A DNA stretch of 64,000 nt. Source: Eukaryota sp. TZLM1-RC. Lineage: Eukaryota; Metamonada: BaSk clade. Where the stretch lies: the NCBI GenBank assembly GCA_040285825.1, contig JAUPSS010000002.1, forward strand, positions 3,884,581 through 3,948,580, read 5' to 3'. The position numbers were made by a program, and so were the translations under genes. The notes under the pieces are model-generated. The model ran no database searches. It was not told the origin of the DNA and saw only the letters and a program-made list of their open reading frames with translations. Positions 9,691-19,989 of the stretch are shown here, piece by piece (the first letter of the stretch is position 1; the number at the start of each line of letters is the position of its first letter).

Positions 9691-9976
9691 GCAGAAATCT
9701 AATGATATTTCTTCATTGGAGCAGTGAATTTAGTAAACACTCCACATTTGTTTTCTTTATTTCAGTTGTTAAACATCTTAGAATGACCATTCTCAAACTT
9801 TGGCAATCGCGAAACCGCATATCACAAGGACTGTTTTGCTCAGCAAGAAATGATGATGAAGTAATTGTTTATGATGAAAGTTTTTTTTGATTATGTTTGA
9901 GTACAAACAAGTAAAAATATAATTTATTTTATTCATAATTTATTTCTTCAGATTTTGAAACCAAAGCTAATTTAAA

Positions 9977-10189
9977 TTAATTCTTTTCCCATTTTTGATG
10001 CAGTTGCAAAGCCGTCACCGCATTATCTTCACTACTTTCAATGCAACTTTCTTTACCTTCCTTATGTCACATATTTTCAATTCTTCGGCAAATCAGAGAC
10101 TTAAAGATTGTAGCAAGTTTTTCAATAGATGTTGGGTAATTTTCTAAATGAAAAAGGTTTAAATTGGATAAATGTATTATTTGATGAGC
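9977..10189 (-). pseudogene. LRR-like C-terminal gene remnant
   Basis: A minus-strand frame of ~70 codons with one TGA. It begins HLSNLNLFHLENYPTSIEKL, which resembles the leucine-rich repeat spacing of the gene at 20584-21945, and ends …NAVTALQLHQKWEKN before TAA. It is probably the tail of a decayed LRR gene. The opposite strand of 10110-10270 also reads as a short Leu/Ile-rich frame, so the assignment is tentative. Confidence 0.3.
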
Positions 10190-10849
10190 CTATTGATATA
10201 AAATCTTGTGCATATATTGAAAGAATTGAATCACCAAAATTGCCAAATTTAAAAATCTTTAGCATCGAGTAATTCCCCCCATTTCATGCTACCGCTTGGT
10301 GATCGGCAACAACGCTGTTTAATGCATTTTCTAGAACAAATCGATAGAGTTGCAACTCGCTACATGACTAACTACAATTGCAGCATAATTGTCCATCAAA
10401 GATGAGGATTCACTTAAACAACCACCTTGTCACAAAGTAGGCCTTACAGAAAGTCATCACAAACCATTTTAACCAAAACCTCAACATTGTGAAACACGTT
10501 ATGTTGTTAGAATACCATTCCCAAAACTTGACAGAGCAAGTCAACATCTTCACTTTTGAGATGCTTTTCATAATTTTGTATTAGAGTCAAACTGACAGTT
10601 GCTTTTAGTAATTAGTGAGAAATCACCTCTAGCAACTAATTAACCATTCAATTCCACAAAACTGTGACTGTAATTTCAAACACTATGCATCTTCAACATT
10701 GTTAAATTTTTGTTTGTTCTATTGTGATCATTGTTCTAAATGTTTGATTTTATGTTAAACCATTTAAACAAACCAAAAACCAAAATTGAGCAAACAACTA
10801 GTGTGTAGAACATTTATACCTTTTTCAGATGATTAGTGGTGTTTTCAAG
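10190..10849. other. Intergenic, no feature seen
   Basis: About 660 bp without an open frame or recognisable repeat on either strand. Confidence 0.4.
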
Positions 10850-13800
10850 AATTTATGATATCCTTCGCCTATTTCATGACATATATTTCATGTCTTCTGT
10901 TGCCGTTGGGCATTATGCTAGCTGGATGTAAAGAGAGTTAAGATAAAGTTAATTTTATTAAATGTCATTCTATATAAAGGTACTCACTAGTGAGATACCT
11001 ACACTACCTTCTCCCGTTTCGTTAATTAAAATTACTTACTATTGTTGTTCCGCTTCCTTTGCGGATATCGCTTTTGTCGAGGCACGGGGAGAGCCTGAGA
11101 CGAGCTATTGGATATATTAGCTTTGCGTTTTCTTTTATTTGGCTTACTAATAAATCGCTTATACGCTTCTGAATAACTGATCGAATGGAGTGGTTCCTCG
11201 GTAGTTTCTCCACCAAACCATTTCACAGTACAGAAGGGTCCCTGAGATGTTTTATATTCCTCAAGGATTTCTTCGATGACATGTTTACCTGAATCGGTGG
11301 CTGCGATTGCCCTGAGTAAATCAACATCGTTAGGATCGTCAGCGTTGTATATTTTGCAGTCCCTCTTTGATACATTTGTCTCATAACCAGTCGTCAGGTT
11401 CCTAACTGTCAATGTGGAATTGGATGGGATTTCTATAATTAAAAATGGGCCTAACCAAGATCCATGCAATTTGCTGTTTTGCTTAGCTTTTCGAAGAATA
11501 TAGTCACCAATATTAAATGTGGTTTCTGTATTATTATTAATATTATTCTGATTGGGTTTGTTCAATAATTGGTGGTTCTCTGCTTCCTCCCATTTCTTTT
11601 GGAGACGATCAGTTTTAAGTTTGAGGTCTTGTAAAAGTGGGACATTGGATTCAAAATCGAATATGCCGCCAAGGATGTTAGCAGGGTTTGATCTAGGGCT
11701 GATATATGACCCGAAAATCAATTCATAGGGGGTGTGGTTTGTGATTCTGCTTTTGGTTGAGTTAATTAATAACTGTGTAATTGGGACATATGTGGACCAA
11801 GCATCATAGTCGTTGTAATCTATTAATAATCTTCTTATACATTGAATTACATCCCTATGTTTCCTTTCTACCAATCCATTACTTTCAGAGTGATATGGAA
11901 TTGAATTTGTGACTCCAATTGACATTCTCTGGCATAGCAATTTGAATGTTTCATTGGCGAACTCTGGGCCATTATCACTATGTATAGCCATAGGTATGCC
12001 GAATATTGCACAGATATTCCAAATTAATGCATCTGCCACTTCTAAAGCATTGAGTCCTCTCAGTGGCACTAGTATTGTATATCTAGTGAAACTGTCGACG
12101 AAAACTAATAAGTATTTATTATCATTATTATCTTTATTCAGAGGTCCAATTGTGTCTACATTTAGTTTAGCAAATGGACGATTTGCCCACAGTGAGCCCG
12201 TTGAGGGAGTCTTTGATTGTTTTGTGGGGGCTGTTTTCTGACAAGTAGGACATTTTTCGATGTGTTTGATGACGTCTTTTCTCATGTTTGGCCAGTAAAA
12301 ATCACTTTTGGAAAGCTTGTGAAGACTTTGGTTTTTGCTTGGGTGGCCTGATTGTGTTAATCCGTGTATTAAATTGAGTGCAGTTTTTCTTAGTTTGGTC
12401 GGTATTATCATTTTATTATTATTATTAAGCCAGATTTCTGTGTTTCTGCAGAGTGTGGCGTTTTTGAATAATGGATCGTTATTGCTAATGGCCAGTTGTT
12501 GTTCTGCTCTTACTTTGGATAACCAATTTGAAAAGATTGCTAAATCTGGGTGTCTTGATAATTCGAGAATGTGGATTGGTTCTGGACTTTCATAGTCGGA
12601 ATCGTCATCTGGGGGTGGAATTTCACCGTGCCAGTAAGGATCGTGTGGGTGACTGATGTGATTTAATTCTGGTATTACTGAATTGTCATCAATGTTTCGT
12701 GACATCATGTCTGCCCAGTGATTGTCTTCTCCTTTCTCATGTACTATATCAAAATCAAATTCTGATAAAATAGGTAACCATCTTTTGACTATTTTGTTCT
12801 TTTCTGGAGCTGTGGCGAGGAACGCAATATTTCTATGGTCGGTGAATATGGTCAAGTGTCGAGTGATGAGGAAGCTTTCTAAATGGCTTTCTGTTAGTAT
12901 TAATAATATTGCGTATAGTTCCTTTTGTAATGTTGACCAACGTTTTTGAGTATCAGTTAATATTCTACTGTAAAAAAAGATTGGTTTTACTTTTCTATCT
13001 TTTAATGCAGTTCCCATGGGTGCATATGGTTCGACCTTTTGCCAGATAACTCCTCCTACTGCGATGTCTGATGCATCGGTGCTTATTAAAATGCGTTTGT
13101 CTGGTGATGGTAATTCCAGAGGCATATGATTAATGATTAATTCTTTTATTTGTTCTAATAGTTGGTCGTGTTTGGTTTCCCAGTTGACACGGCGTTGTTT
13201 GTGTTTGATTAATTCGTTTATGGGTGCAATTAGTTGTGAAATGTTTGGGAGCCAGTCTCTGATGAAATTGACTGAGCCGACTAATGACCGAACTTCTTTT
13301 ATTGTTTTTGGAGCAGGGATGTTAATTAAAGCATCGACTCGTTTTTGACTAATTTTACGTTGTTTATATTGGAAAGTGCTGCCTAAAATGTCAATTGGTT
13401 GTTTGTCAGTAACGAATTTACATTTTTTCAATCCAATGTTGACTCTTCTATCCCTTGCGCATTGCAGTACCCTTTGAATTCTTTCTAAAAATTGTTGAAG
13501 GGTTGATCCAATTATGATTATGTCATCAATGTATGTGAACACTCCGTCTATCTGAAAAATTTCCATCATAACATTTTGAAAAATTGCTGGGGTATTCTTT
13601 AATCCGAAACATGCCCTTTTAAACATGATGGATCTGCCAGGGATAGAGATGGATGTCTTTTCAATATCCTCGTCAGCGACTTTCATCTGCCAAAAAGCTT
13701 TTGGAAGGTCCAAAGTGGCGATGTAGTTGGCTTGACTTAGAAATTCCAAAACATCTGAAATTAATGGTAAGTTAGACTCAACTGGAATAGTAAGAGCGTT

Positions 13801-13862
13801 AACACCATCTTTACCGCTGAAATCGCCTGTCAACCTCGGTTTTCGATCATCAGGGTAATCAT
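10850..13862 (-). mobile_element. 5'-truncated chromodomain Ty3/gypsy element
   Basis: The pol 3' two-thirds and the start of a 3' LTR survive. Reading the minus strand, a purine tract (AACGGGAGAAGGTAG) ends at 11004 and is followed at 11003 by TGTAGGTATCTCACTAGTGAG, a TG-starting, partly palindromic sequence with a nearby TATATA, as expected for an LTR. The far LTR end (placed arbitrarily at 10850) and any target duplication cannot be fixed with one LTR. At the 5' side homology stops abruptly near 13862 inside the reverse transcriptase, fused to hAT sequence. Protein similarity to the element at 30054-37458 is clear but distant (my rough impression is 60-70% in RT), so it is a separate lineage. 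Confidence 0.85.
11032..13862 (-). CDS. Ty3/gypsy Pol, N-terminally truncated
   Basis: The frame is open for over 930 codons from the truncation point (…YPDDRKPRLTGD) to TAA. In order: RT palm with TLDLPKAFWQM and catalytic YIDD (about residue 110); RNase H with STDASDIAVGG and IFTDHRN; integrase with the HHCC finger (GHPSKN … CPTCQK), Asp in NVDTIGPL, Asp in HSDNGPEF and Glu in NGLVERKHR; then a GPF-like segment (LHGSWLGPFLI) and a C-terminal chromodomain (EEILEEYKTSQGPFCTVKW…AYKRF). Gag, protease and the RT fingers are missing, so it cannot act alone even though the frame is intact. The chromodomain is expected to guide integration to modified chromatin. Confidence 0.92.
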
Positions 13863-14297
13863 TGATGGAGTTGATGGATTCTGTGGTGTAGAAGGAGTTG
13901 ATGGAGTTGATGGATTCTGTGGTGTAGAAGGAGTTGATGGAGTCTGTGGTGTAAAAGGAGTAAGTGGAGAAGGACTTGAAAAGGACGGAAGTGCTTGTCT
14001 AGGAGCTGGACTATTGATACTGGAAGCTCGTCTTTTGCGTTGTCTAGAATGTGTAGCTAGATACACTCGTAAGTCTGCAACCTTCTTACCATTGTTACTC
14101 TCAGGACACCCTATTTGGTTGCATAACGGTACCTGTCTTTTAGGTAGTAGGTCAGGTACATAATGCCCTTCCATTGCCCATCGGTTGACAGAATAGACCT
14201 CATCGCATAATAGACATTGAAAGCGCGCACAAGTCTTTGAAACAACTTCGTTGACTTGACAGACATTCGTCCAAGCCTCACAAGGGAGTGAAGTCAT
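13830..14297 (-). pseudogene. hAT-derived BED-like protein fragment with Pro/Ser/Thr repeats
   Basis: The frame starts at ATG 14297 and shows CARFQCLLCDEVYSVNRWAME, a C-x2-C…H BED-like finger also present at 8455-8800. It continues into GKKVADLRVYL and a low-complexity tract of TPSTPQNPS repeats, then runs out of frame into gypsy sequence and stops within RT-coding DNA. The C-terminus is therefore a fusion artefact, and the catalytic hAT domain is absent. Confidence 0.55.
13860..13960. repeat. Short tandem repeat in the hAT ORF
   Basis: Tandem copies of units such as GGAGTTGATGGATTCTGTGG and GTGTAGAAGGAGTTGATGGA encode the Thr-Pro-Ser repeat on the minus strand. The tract lies right at the hAT/gypsy junction, so slippage or recombination there may have made the fusion. 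Confidence 0.6.
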
Positions 14298-14477
14298 TAA
14301 CAAAAGAAAATATATAAGAAAAATGAAGTGAGAAAGGGGTGGAGAGTAAAGAAAGAAGCGTTCACTACTTTATACCACTTTAGCCAATTTTAGAGCTTAA
14401 AGCTTAAAGTTTAAAGTAAAGCTTAAAGTAAATAAAGTACTTTAATTTCATTTTTTGGACCACTTTAGTCATCCCTG
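13863..14477 (-). mobile_element. hAT element fragment, one end only
   Basis: The right terminus …GGACCACTTTAGTCATCCCTG ends at 14477 and matches the right end of the element at 8340-8971, as do the subterminal AAAGTA-rich sequence and the BED-like ORF. The other terminus is missing where gypsy RT sequence begins near 13862. The intact end abuts the 3' part of a Fanzor pseudogene, so the hAT element probably inserted there. Confidence 0.8.
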
Positions 14478-15329
14478 CTTTTTTCTTTGAACCTTTGTCA
14501 ACCTTGGCTCTTTGCAGGTATTCCGGTCTATCTCCACCATTTACATGTGCTTCCATCACTGCCAACATATTAAGCGAAGCATTTCAATCTCTATTCCACA
14601 AACTTTCGCATGATTTGCACATGGTAAGCCCGTGGCGAATAGACATCTCATGCCTCTTCCATGGCCTAGGATTTCTGCACCATCGGAATGTTTCAACTGT
14701 TTTCCTTTGGTAGGTTCTTTGAATTTCATGTGTTTTCGTTGTTCCCAGTCTCCGATTCCAATAACTACTTGGCTGGGATCACCAATTACTGATTTGAATC
14801 TCTGTATCATCTTCGCCTCAGATCTTGTGCGATTAATCTCAGCCCATCATCTTAGTTTCCTAAATATTTTTTGATGATAGACTTCACCAACAATACTATT
14901 CACATAATTCTTTTGTTTAATATACTCCATAAATCTATCAAACCTGCAGCTTTTGGAATTGAATTGGGATAAAGTTGCTTCCCATTCTACTACAGATTTA
15001 GTCGTGTGATCATTATTTCTCAAATTGAATGAGTAATCAATTTCGTGGGGAATATTGATTTCTTGAGGTACTTCACCTCTTAATAAACTAATTGTTCTTT
15101 CAGTCATTTGATTAATTATACTGCTGCTTAAATCCATCCTTTGTTGTTGCTGTTCAGATTGTTCATAATTGGATAGATCAATCACTCTACCAGTAGAGTT
15201 ACTTATTGTGATAAGAGTGTCATTACGTATGATGACTCTTATTCTTTTGAATTTGGAACTTTTCGACTCAAATCTTCGTTGATTTTGAGTGTACCTGAAA
15301 TGAACATATTTATCTCTCTCAGGTTTTCT

Positions 15330-15417
15330 TTGAATAAGTCATTCCAGTAGCTAAATTGGCAGAAAAATAGAGTAGATCAGATTTTCCTGGATCAGCAGCG
15401 GCAGGGTCATATCTTGG
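15330..15417 (-). repeat. Duplicated RuvC-I segment, copy 1
   Basis: About 88 bp nearly identical to 15721-15811. This copy lacks one base in the GCTGCTGCTGATCC stretch, which shifts the frame before the RuvC-I Asp. Confidence 0.85.
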
Positions 15418-15720
15418 TATTCAGAAGGATTGATGCTGGGGTCATCAATATATTTTTCCTTATGTTTTAACTCTTTTGCACTTACTTTGTACTTTTTCAA
15501 GTCCATTCTAGATTGAATGAAACTTACTGCTATTCCATCAATCTCGATACTAGACATGAAGAACTTGGAATTTTCTGAATAAAGTTTAGTGTTTTTAATC
15601 TCGTCCATTTTTAAAATGGTGTCCCATAAAACCAAATCAGCAGCTTGATTATTGCATTGGTAAGACGACCTTGGACCAAGAATATCCTTAAATTGGACAA
15701 AGAACAAGTCCAATAAACTT

Positions 15721-15811
15721 TTTTGAATGAGTCATTCTAGTAGCTAAATTGGCAGAAAAATAGAGTAGATCAGATTTTCCTGGATCAGCAGCAGCAAGGG
15801 TCATATCTTGG
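15721..15811 (-). repeat. Duplicated RuvC-I segment, copy 2
   Basis: Direct copy of the RuvC-I coding segment lying upstream of the pseudogene's N-terminal part, with the reading frame intact (…LAAADPGKSDLLYF…). Either a local tandem duplication or the edge of a second nuclease copy. Confidence 0.85.
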
Positions 15812-15897
15812 AATTTTCATTGGAAAGAACCGTTTTTGTTTACCTCGAAAAGATTCAACCGCTTCAACATATCTTCTGATTTTACACAACTATCCAA

Positions 15898-16680
15898 ATG
15901 TCTGTCTTTGTGCCTCACATGGACAACATTGGAGGTCGAGATTTACTCACCCATGAACGATTTAATCACATTTCATCTTTAAACACCACTAGGAACCGCC
16001 CTTCATCTCGACCCAGCAGTGCTGTTAAACCAATTTCTGAAAAGTCGGCTCGTGATTTAAACAACAGACTATGCGTCCGTGGATGTGAATATGATGAAGT
16101 TTTTGAGACTTATAGACGTGTTTCCAAAGTCAAAAGTCGCATTGACAACAAACCACCAGTCTCTCTTAAATTCAGAAACAATTGTTCAAATAGAAGAAGG
16201 AGGCTAAATAAAACTGTCCATGATAACCATTCCTTAGAGGTCTACCACCTTCAACGCCGTATGGCAACTACACATTCCTTGACAAACAGAAAGAAAAACT
16301 CTCTTGATCACACTATCAATCCTTCTTATCTGATGAGGAGAACCCCTCGTAAGTACTCTGTTTCAGACAATCAAATGTTGATGTCATCAAGGTCAGAATC
16401 CTGTTTGACTAATGAAGACTATTCTAGTGTTGATTCGCTTTCTCAAAGTCTATCCTCTACTTTCCTGTCAACTTCATCATTTTCTCTCCCTCCTTTGGCC
16501 AATGTTCGAGATGCAAATGAACTGGCTGCAAGGCTCTCAGACTGTGTGGTTTCTCAAAGATTGTATAAGGACGAACATCTGTTAGAGATTGTGGATTGGG
16601 TTCATGAGCATGATAATATTGATTATAATCTTCGGCAAGCTGGTATTGAATTATTTAAAAAAGAATATTTGATTTGCTAA
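15898..16680 (+). CDS. Hypothetical Ser-rich protein
   Basis: A 260-residue basic protein. Residues 1-200 are rich in Ser, Arg and Asn and look disordered (for example RPSSRPSSAVK). The last ~65 residues (NELAARLSDCVVSQRLYKDEHLLEIVDWVHEHDNIDY…) are predicted helical and may be the only folded part; they recall helical tails of ciliary proteins, but I cannot assign a family. It is convergent with Snu23, with only 46 bp between stops, so the 3' UTRs probably overlap. Start: first ATG after 5' stops, about 85 bp right of the Fanzor debris. Confidence 0.7.
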   Translation: MSVFVPHMDNIGGRDLLTHERFNHISSLNTTRNRPSSRPSSAVKPISEKSARDLNNRLCVRGCEYDEVFETYRRVSKVKSRIDNKPPVSLKFRNNCSNRRRRLNKTVHDNHSLEVYHLQRRMATTHSLTNRKKNSLDHTINPSYLMRRTPRKYSVSDNQMLMSSRSESCLTNEDYSSVDSLSQSLSSTFLSTSSFSLPPLANVRDANELAARLSDCVVSQRLYKDEHLLEIVDWVHEHDNIDYNLRQAGIELFKKEYLIC

Positions 16681-16726
16681 GTGGTCTAACTGAATTTAGT
16701 CGTTTTTTGAATGTACATTATTTTTT

Positions 16727-17176
16727 TTATTTAATATCTTTTTCTTTCTTCTTTTCCAGTTCTTTTTGTAATAAAGCTAATCTATTGGTTTTTGGTTGTA
16801 CTTCTTCTTCTCCAGACATACCCAATATCTCCAATATATCTGCAGCCTGTGACTTTTCAACAACCATTTTCCTACCAAGACGTCGTTGATGCTTTTGTCC
16901 ATTTAGATGGTCTAAATAAGCAATACTGTCATGAAACCCCACATCACAGACCTCACAGCGGTAATAACTAACTCCTCCCGCAGTATCCTTATCAATGGTT
17001 CGCTGGCCAACGTGCTGGTCCAGATTAAGTTCTCTGTGTGGCTTCAAAGTGTCCTTTACCATAGGTAGCACACGAAGGCCCTTGTCCTTGGAATCTCTTG
17101 AAGAAGAAGTGGAAGCAAGCTGAGAACTATCCCACTTTTTTCTGTAGCTGAGATTGACGCCCGAAGGTGTGGACAT
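16727..17176 (-). CDS. SNU23: Snu23/ZMAT2-like U4/U6.U5 tri-snRNP zinc-finger protein
   Basis: 149 residues, slightly shorter than human ZMAT2 (199). It has the N-terminal YRKKWD motif and a single U1-type C2H2 finger: C-x2-C in YYRCEVCDVGF and the His pair in DHLNGQKHQRRLGRKM, a strong signature of Snu23/ZMAT2. The finger is followed by a Lys/Glu-rich helix. In other eukaryotes the protein joins the spliceosome B complex and helps activation near the 5' splice site. Its presence implies functional spliceosomal introns. The next gene to its right is divergent, about 480 bp away. Confidence 0.93.
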   Translation of the reverse strand: MSTPSGVNLSYRKKWDSSQLASTSSSRDSKDKGLRVLPMVKDTLKPHRELNLDQHVGQRTIDKDTAGGVSYYRCEVCDVGFHDSIAYLDHLNGQKHQRRLGRKMVVEKSQAADILEILGMSGEEEVQPKTNRLALLQKELEKKKEKDIK

Positions 17177-17660
17177 CAGCTAAAAGAACTTTGAAAGAAG
17201 ATTATTTTATTTTTACCTACCACAAATCAATTTTAATACTTTCATCACTTTACTAAAGTACTTTCTATGCCTTTCAATAAACTCACAGGTGTTACACTTT
17301 GAAGGGGAGACATTGATATTTGCAAGAGATGATAATCATATCTGATCAGTAAACGTAAAGTATCCGTATATATACTGTACCCCTATATTAATAAAGCCTC
17401 CAGAAACCAGCTGGAGATTGCAATCAGTGAGTATTTCGCTGGTACTAGGCCAGAACCATTCCAAAGGCCAAGGCGTGTGAGACGTCTAAGGAGACAGTAG
17501 TAGCTGTTTTCATCAACGTATTTCCAAGGTGTTTAGTGATTACTAACTCTTGGTGCTGAGAAAATTACATTTATGTTGGCGATATTCATTCAATATCTTG
17601 ATGTGAAAATCTTGAAAACTGAATTGATTACGAAAATGATTGTTTTTCGCCAACACTTCG
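17177..17660. other. Divergent intergenic region
   Basis: Shared upstream space of Snu23 and the gene at 17661. It contains a small perfect hairpin at 17398-17416 (CTCCAG, 7-nt loop, CTGGAG). No Pol III boxes or tRNA cloverleaf could be built around it. No other feature seen. Confidence 0.4.
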
Positions 17661-19247
17661 ATGACAGCTTCACATGTTTCTTCTCAGATTCAAATTGAGC
17701 TCTCGAAACTTAGGAAAGATAGAGAAGCTATAATCAGCAAAACTTGTGCTTTGCGTTCCCATTCTTATCAATTAGTGGACGGTAAGCGTAACTACCGTAG
17801 ATTTAGCAAGTATCTCTCCAAAACTCAACAAAATATTCAGGAATTGTCAGAACAACTAGAGTCTCCAGAAGATGCCACAACTAATACCAATAAACAATAT
17901 CAGCCAAAGGAGACATCCACAGTACCGCATATTCCGGTATTAACCTTGACCGAATCACATCCAAAAGCAACCATACCACAAAAGCCCCGAACCTTTAGTT
18001 CCATTGAAACCCCCAGGTGTAAGTCCACAGCAGCCCGTAGACATTTCCATCAAAAACAATGCACAAGATCAGTGAATCCCAGGTCAAGACCCCCATCAAA
18101 TAGAAGTTCCATCTTCACCAGCACTTCCATAGCCTCTCTCTCATCCATACCATCCCGTCCTTGCTGTGTCTCCTCTTCGTGGGGCGATCATGGGGTGCGG
18201 TTCTGCATGTCACCTTCTCAAGAACCTCTTCCACTTTGGAAAGCTCTATTCGAGGCTGGGACAATGCGACATTTACCTGTATTCTTTTCATTTGAGTGTA
18301 CACGTGATTGCATAACCCTAACCAAAAGAACCTCTCCTCTTACTATTCCCTCCTTCAACACCCTCTCAAGTCTATGCTCGCTACCCTCACTGTGTTTTCC
18401 TTTTTGGCATTCGTATGAATTAACGAAGGAGAATGGGGTTGTAGAGGAAGTGCAGGATGAGGTGTACAGAGATGCAGTTTTTTCATCAGAAGCATTACAG
18501 GTCATTATTCATGAATTTTGGTCGCTCAGTCAAGAGAATTCTTTAGTTTCGAAAGACGAATATGTAGTTTTAAATTTAAGAATAGCGAAATCTTTATTTC
18601 CATTAGAAGAATTTGATAATTTTGAAGCTGGAATACGGAAACTGATTGAGAATGATTGGGAAATTGATTGTTCCATGTCACAGGGTAGTAATTGTTTATG
18701 TCCAGGTTCTTTTTATTGTTCAATTCTATCCTTAGCTCATCAATGGTGTGGCTGGATGTCAATTGAAATTTTTGATGAGTTTTTAAAAGATCTTTTGAGC
18801 TCTATTTCAGATGTTTCAAAATTTGGAAAACGAAAAGCCAAGTTATTGACTAGTATTTATAATAATGGTTTTTTGAAAGCAAATTTATCTTGTTGTTTGG
18901 GATTTTATTCCCCAAATTGTTTTGAAAATTTAGCAAAGTTGGACAAATCAAATTCAAATTTTGATCACCTAGCTCTTGATTTTAGTAAATTACCACCTTC
19001 CAGTAGTTTTGGAAAGAATAGTTTTTCCAGGTCTAATAATCAACGACGACTTTCGACCACCAGGAATCTAACTGATACTAGGATGATCTCTTCTCGATCG
19101 TCACATCACGGGTTGACACGTGTCATTGTGTCACGTGCTAGTCACGATAATAGAGGGTTTGGAAAGTTAAGTAATGAAGGATTGTTGAGAGGAAGTGTTA
19201 TGGAAAGATGCCTGACTCCTCGTTTTGTAAATAAACATCATAATTAA
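17661..19247 (+). CDS. Hypothetical protein, possibly ciliary
   Basis: 528 residues from ATG 17661 (MTASHVSSQIQIEL); the frame is open 21 bases further upstream but with no ATG. Residues ~8-75 form a charged, possibly coiled-coil segment (IELSKLRKDREAIISK…KTQQNIQELSEQL). A Ser/Pro/Thr-rich linker follows. A helical domain at about 275-400 has the pattern …FWSLSQ…LVSKDEYVVLNLRIAKSLFP…DWEIDC…WCGWMSIEIFDEFLKDLL, which resembles EF-hand-like modules in protist flagellar proteins, though the calcium ligands are not clear. The C-terminus is Ser/Arg-rich. Function unknown; the ciliary link is inference. Confidence 0.7.
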   Translation: MTASHVSSQIQIELSKLRKDREAIISKTCALRSHSYQLVDGKRNYRRFSKYLSKTQQNIQELSEQLESPEDATTNTNKQYQPKETSTVPHIPVLTLTESHPKATIPQKPRTFSSIETPRCKSTAARRHFHQKQCTRSVNPRSRPPSNRSSIFTSTSIASLSSIPSRPCCVSSSWGDHGVRFCMSPSQEPLPLWKALFEAGTMRHLPVFFSFECTRDCITLTKRTSPLTIPSFNTLSSLCSLPSLCFPFWHSYELTKENGVVEEVQDEVYRDAVFSSEALQVIIHEFWSLSQENSLVSKDEYVVLNLRIAKSLFPLEEFDNFEAGIRKLIENDWEIDCSMSQGSNCLCPGSFYCSILSLAHQWCGWMSIEIFDEFLKDLLSSISDVSKFGKRKAKLLTSIYNNGFLKANLSCCLGFYSPNCFENLAKLDKSNSNFDHLALDFSKLPPSSSFGKNSFSRSNNQRRLSTTRNLTDTRMISSRSSHHGLTRVIVSRASHDNRGFGKLSNEGLLRGSVMERCLTPRFVNKHHN

Positions 19248-19258
19248 TTTAATAATTT

Positions 19259-19939
19259 ATGGTATTTATTTATGGTTATTTATGGTATTCATCTTTTGAA
19301 CTGCATTTCATTACGTTTAGAAGCAAAGTGCATAATAACGTCAGGGACCAAATTTATGTAATGTGCAAATCATATCGAGTAGATTCCTTTTTAGAACCGC
19401 TGTTATCAAAATTAATTCTTGATGATCCCAATATTGTTAGTACGCGTTACAACAGAGCTTCTATGGATCTGGCAAGAGGTGATCTAGTTGTTCCTGGTTT
19501 AAATGGTAGTTTTACTATCTTGGACGCCATGTCTATTGACCCTTGTAATTCCTCTAACGAACATCTCATTAACTCGGATGTAAATAATCCTCTTCTTGCA
19601 GGCGAAAAATATAAAATTGCTAAATATGCGAAACCCATTTCCTCGGTTAATGAAATTTCTCATGCCCAATATAATTTATGTCCATTTGTTTTTTCTTTGC
19701 TTGGATCTCTAGGTAAGGCTGCTATGGCTTTCCTTGAGGATTTTGTTGTAGTTGTAAAGGAAAGAACTGGAAGAATTTTCAATCGTGTTCACTGGCAAAA
19801 CAGAATTGTATTTTCTATTTTTAAGGGAATGGTAAAACTAATTTCTGATTCACTATCTTCTTTTGGGAAATTTTCTGAATCTTTAGCAATTAATTGTTTT
19901 GATGTAGGGGAGGCAGGTTTTGAGGATGTGGAGTTTTAA
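19259..19939 (+). pseudogene. Non-LTR retrotransposon ORF, C-terminal endonuclease part
   Basis: The frame reads VHNNVRDQIYVMCKSYRV, then MDLARGDLVV, FTILDAMSID and KYKIAKYAKP…CPFVFSLLGSLGKAAMAFL. This order (HN-VRD, RGD, (V/L)D(A/V), K-KYA, PFVFS-G-LG) matches the restriction-like endonuclease C-terminus of R2/CRE-like non-LTR elements, with candidate Asp and Lys catalytic residues. RT is absent. The first ~10 codons are host flank upstream of the element's truncated 5' end. Confidence 0.72.
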
Positions 19940-19989
19940 TTCTGTATTTCATATTTGTTGTTAAATAAAAATAAATAAAAGAAAAAAAA
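19288..19989 (+). mobile_element. 5'-truncated non-LTR retrotransposon with 12-bp TSD
   Basis: The element is flanked by TTATTTATGGTA at 19276-19287 and 19990-20001, ends in an A-rich tail (AAATAAATAAAAGAAAAAAAA), and carries only the C-terminal endonuclease-like coding part. It is a different family from the one at 44019-45536 (protein tails share only a general pattern). It sits 40 bp after the stop of the upstream gene and may supply its 3' UTR. Confidence 0.82.

Larger units (their letters stand above)
14478..15812 (-). pseudogene. Fanzor1-type RNA-guided nuclease pseudogene (copy C)
   Basis: The most complete nuclease remnant. Minus-strand segments in order: N-terminal FVQFKDILGPRSSYQ and FMSSIEIDGIAVSFI…KYIDD (Fanzor1 'DGxAVS' and 'KYIDD' signatures); RuvC-I AAADPGKSDLLYFSAN with its Asp; YTQNQRRFE; a helical region ending NSIVGEVYHQKIFRKLR; RTRSEAKMIQRF; GIGDWEQRKHMKFKEPTKGK; then, in another frame, RHGLTMCKSCESLWNRD, stop, NASLNMLAVMEAH (zinc ribbon and RuvC-III). 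TGA codons follow KLR and NRD, a one-base deletion shifts RuvC-I, and about 100 bp covering RuvC-II/VDEF is deleted after PTKGK. It is therefore inactive. A hAT element abuts its 3' end. Fanzors are eukaryotic relatives of TnpB that cut DNA with an ωRNA guide. Confidence 0.88.

Noticed and set aside
11909-13348. Several plus-strand ORFs of 70-110 codons
   Set aside because: All are antisense shadows of the gypsy Pol frame.
17398-17416. Hairpin as terminator or small RNA
   Set aside because: Only a 6-bp stem, no T-run and no promoter elements.
2925-19939. TGA reassigned to an amino acid
   Set aside because: In-frame TGAs occur only in decayed mobile-element remnants, while the LRR gene and gypsy ORFs use TGA as a plausible normal stop.
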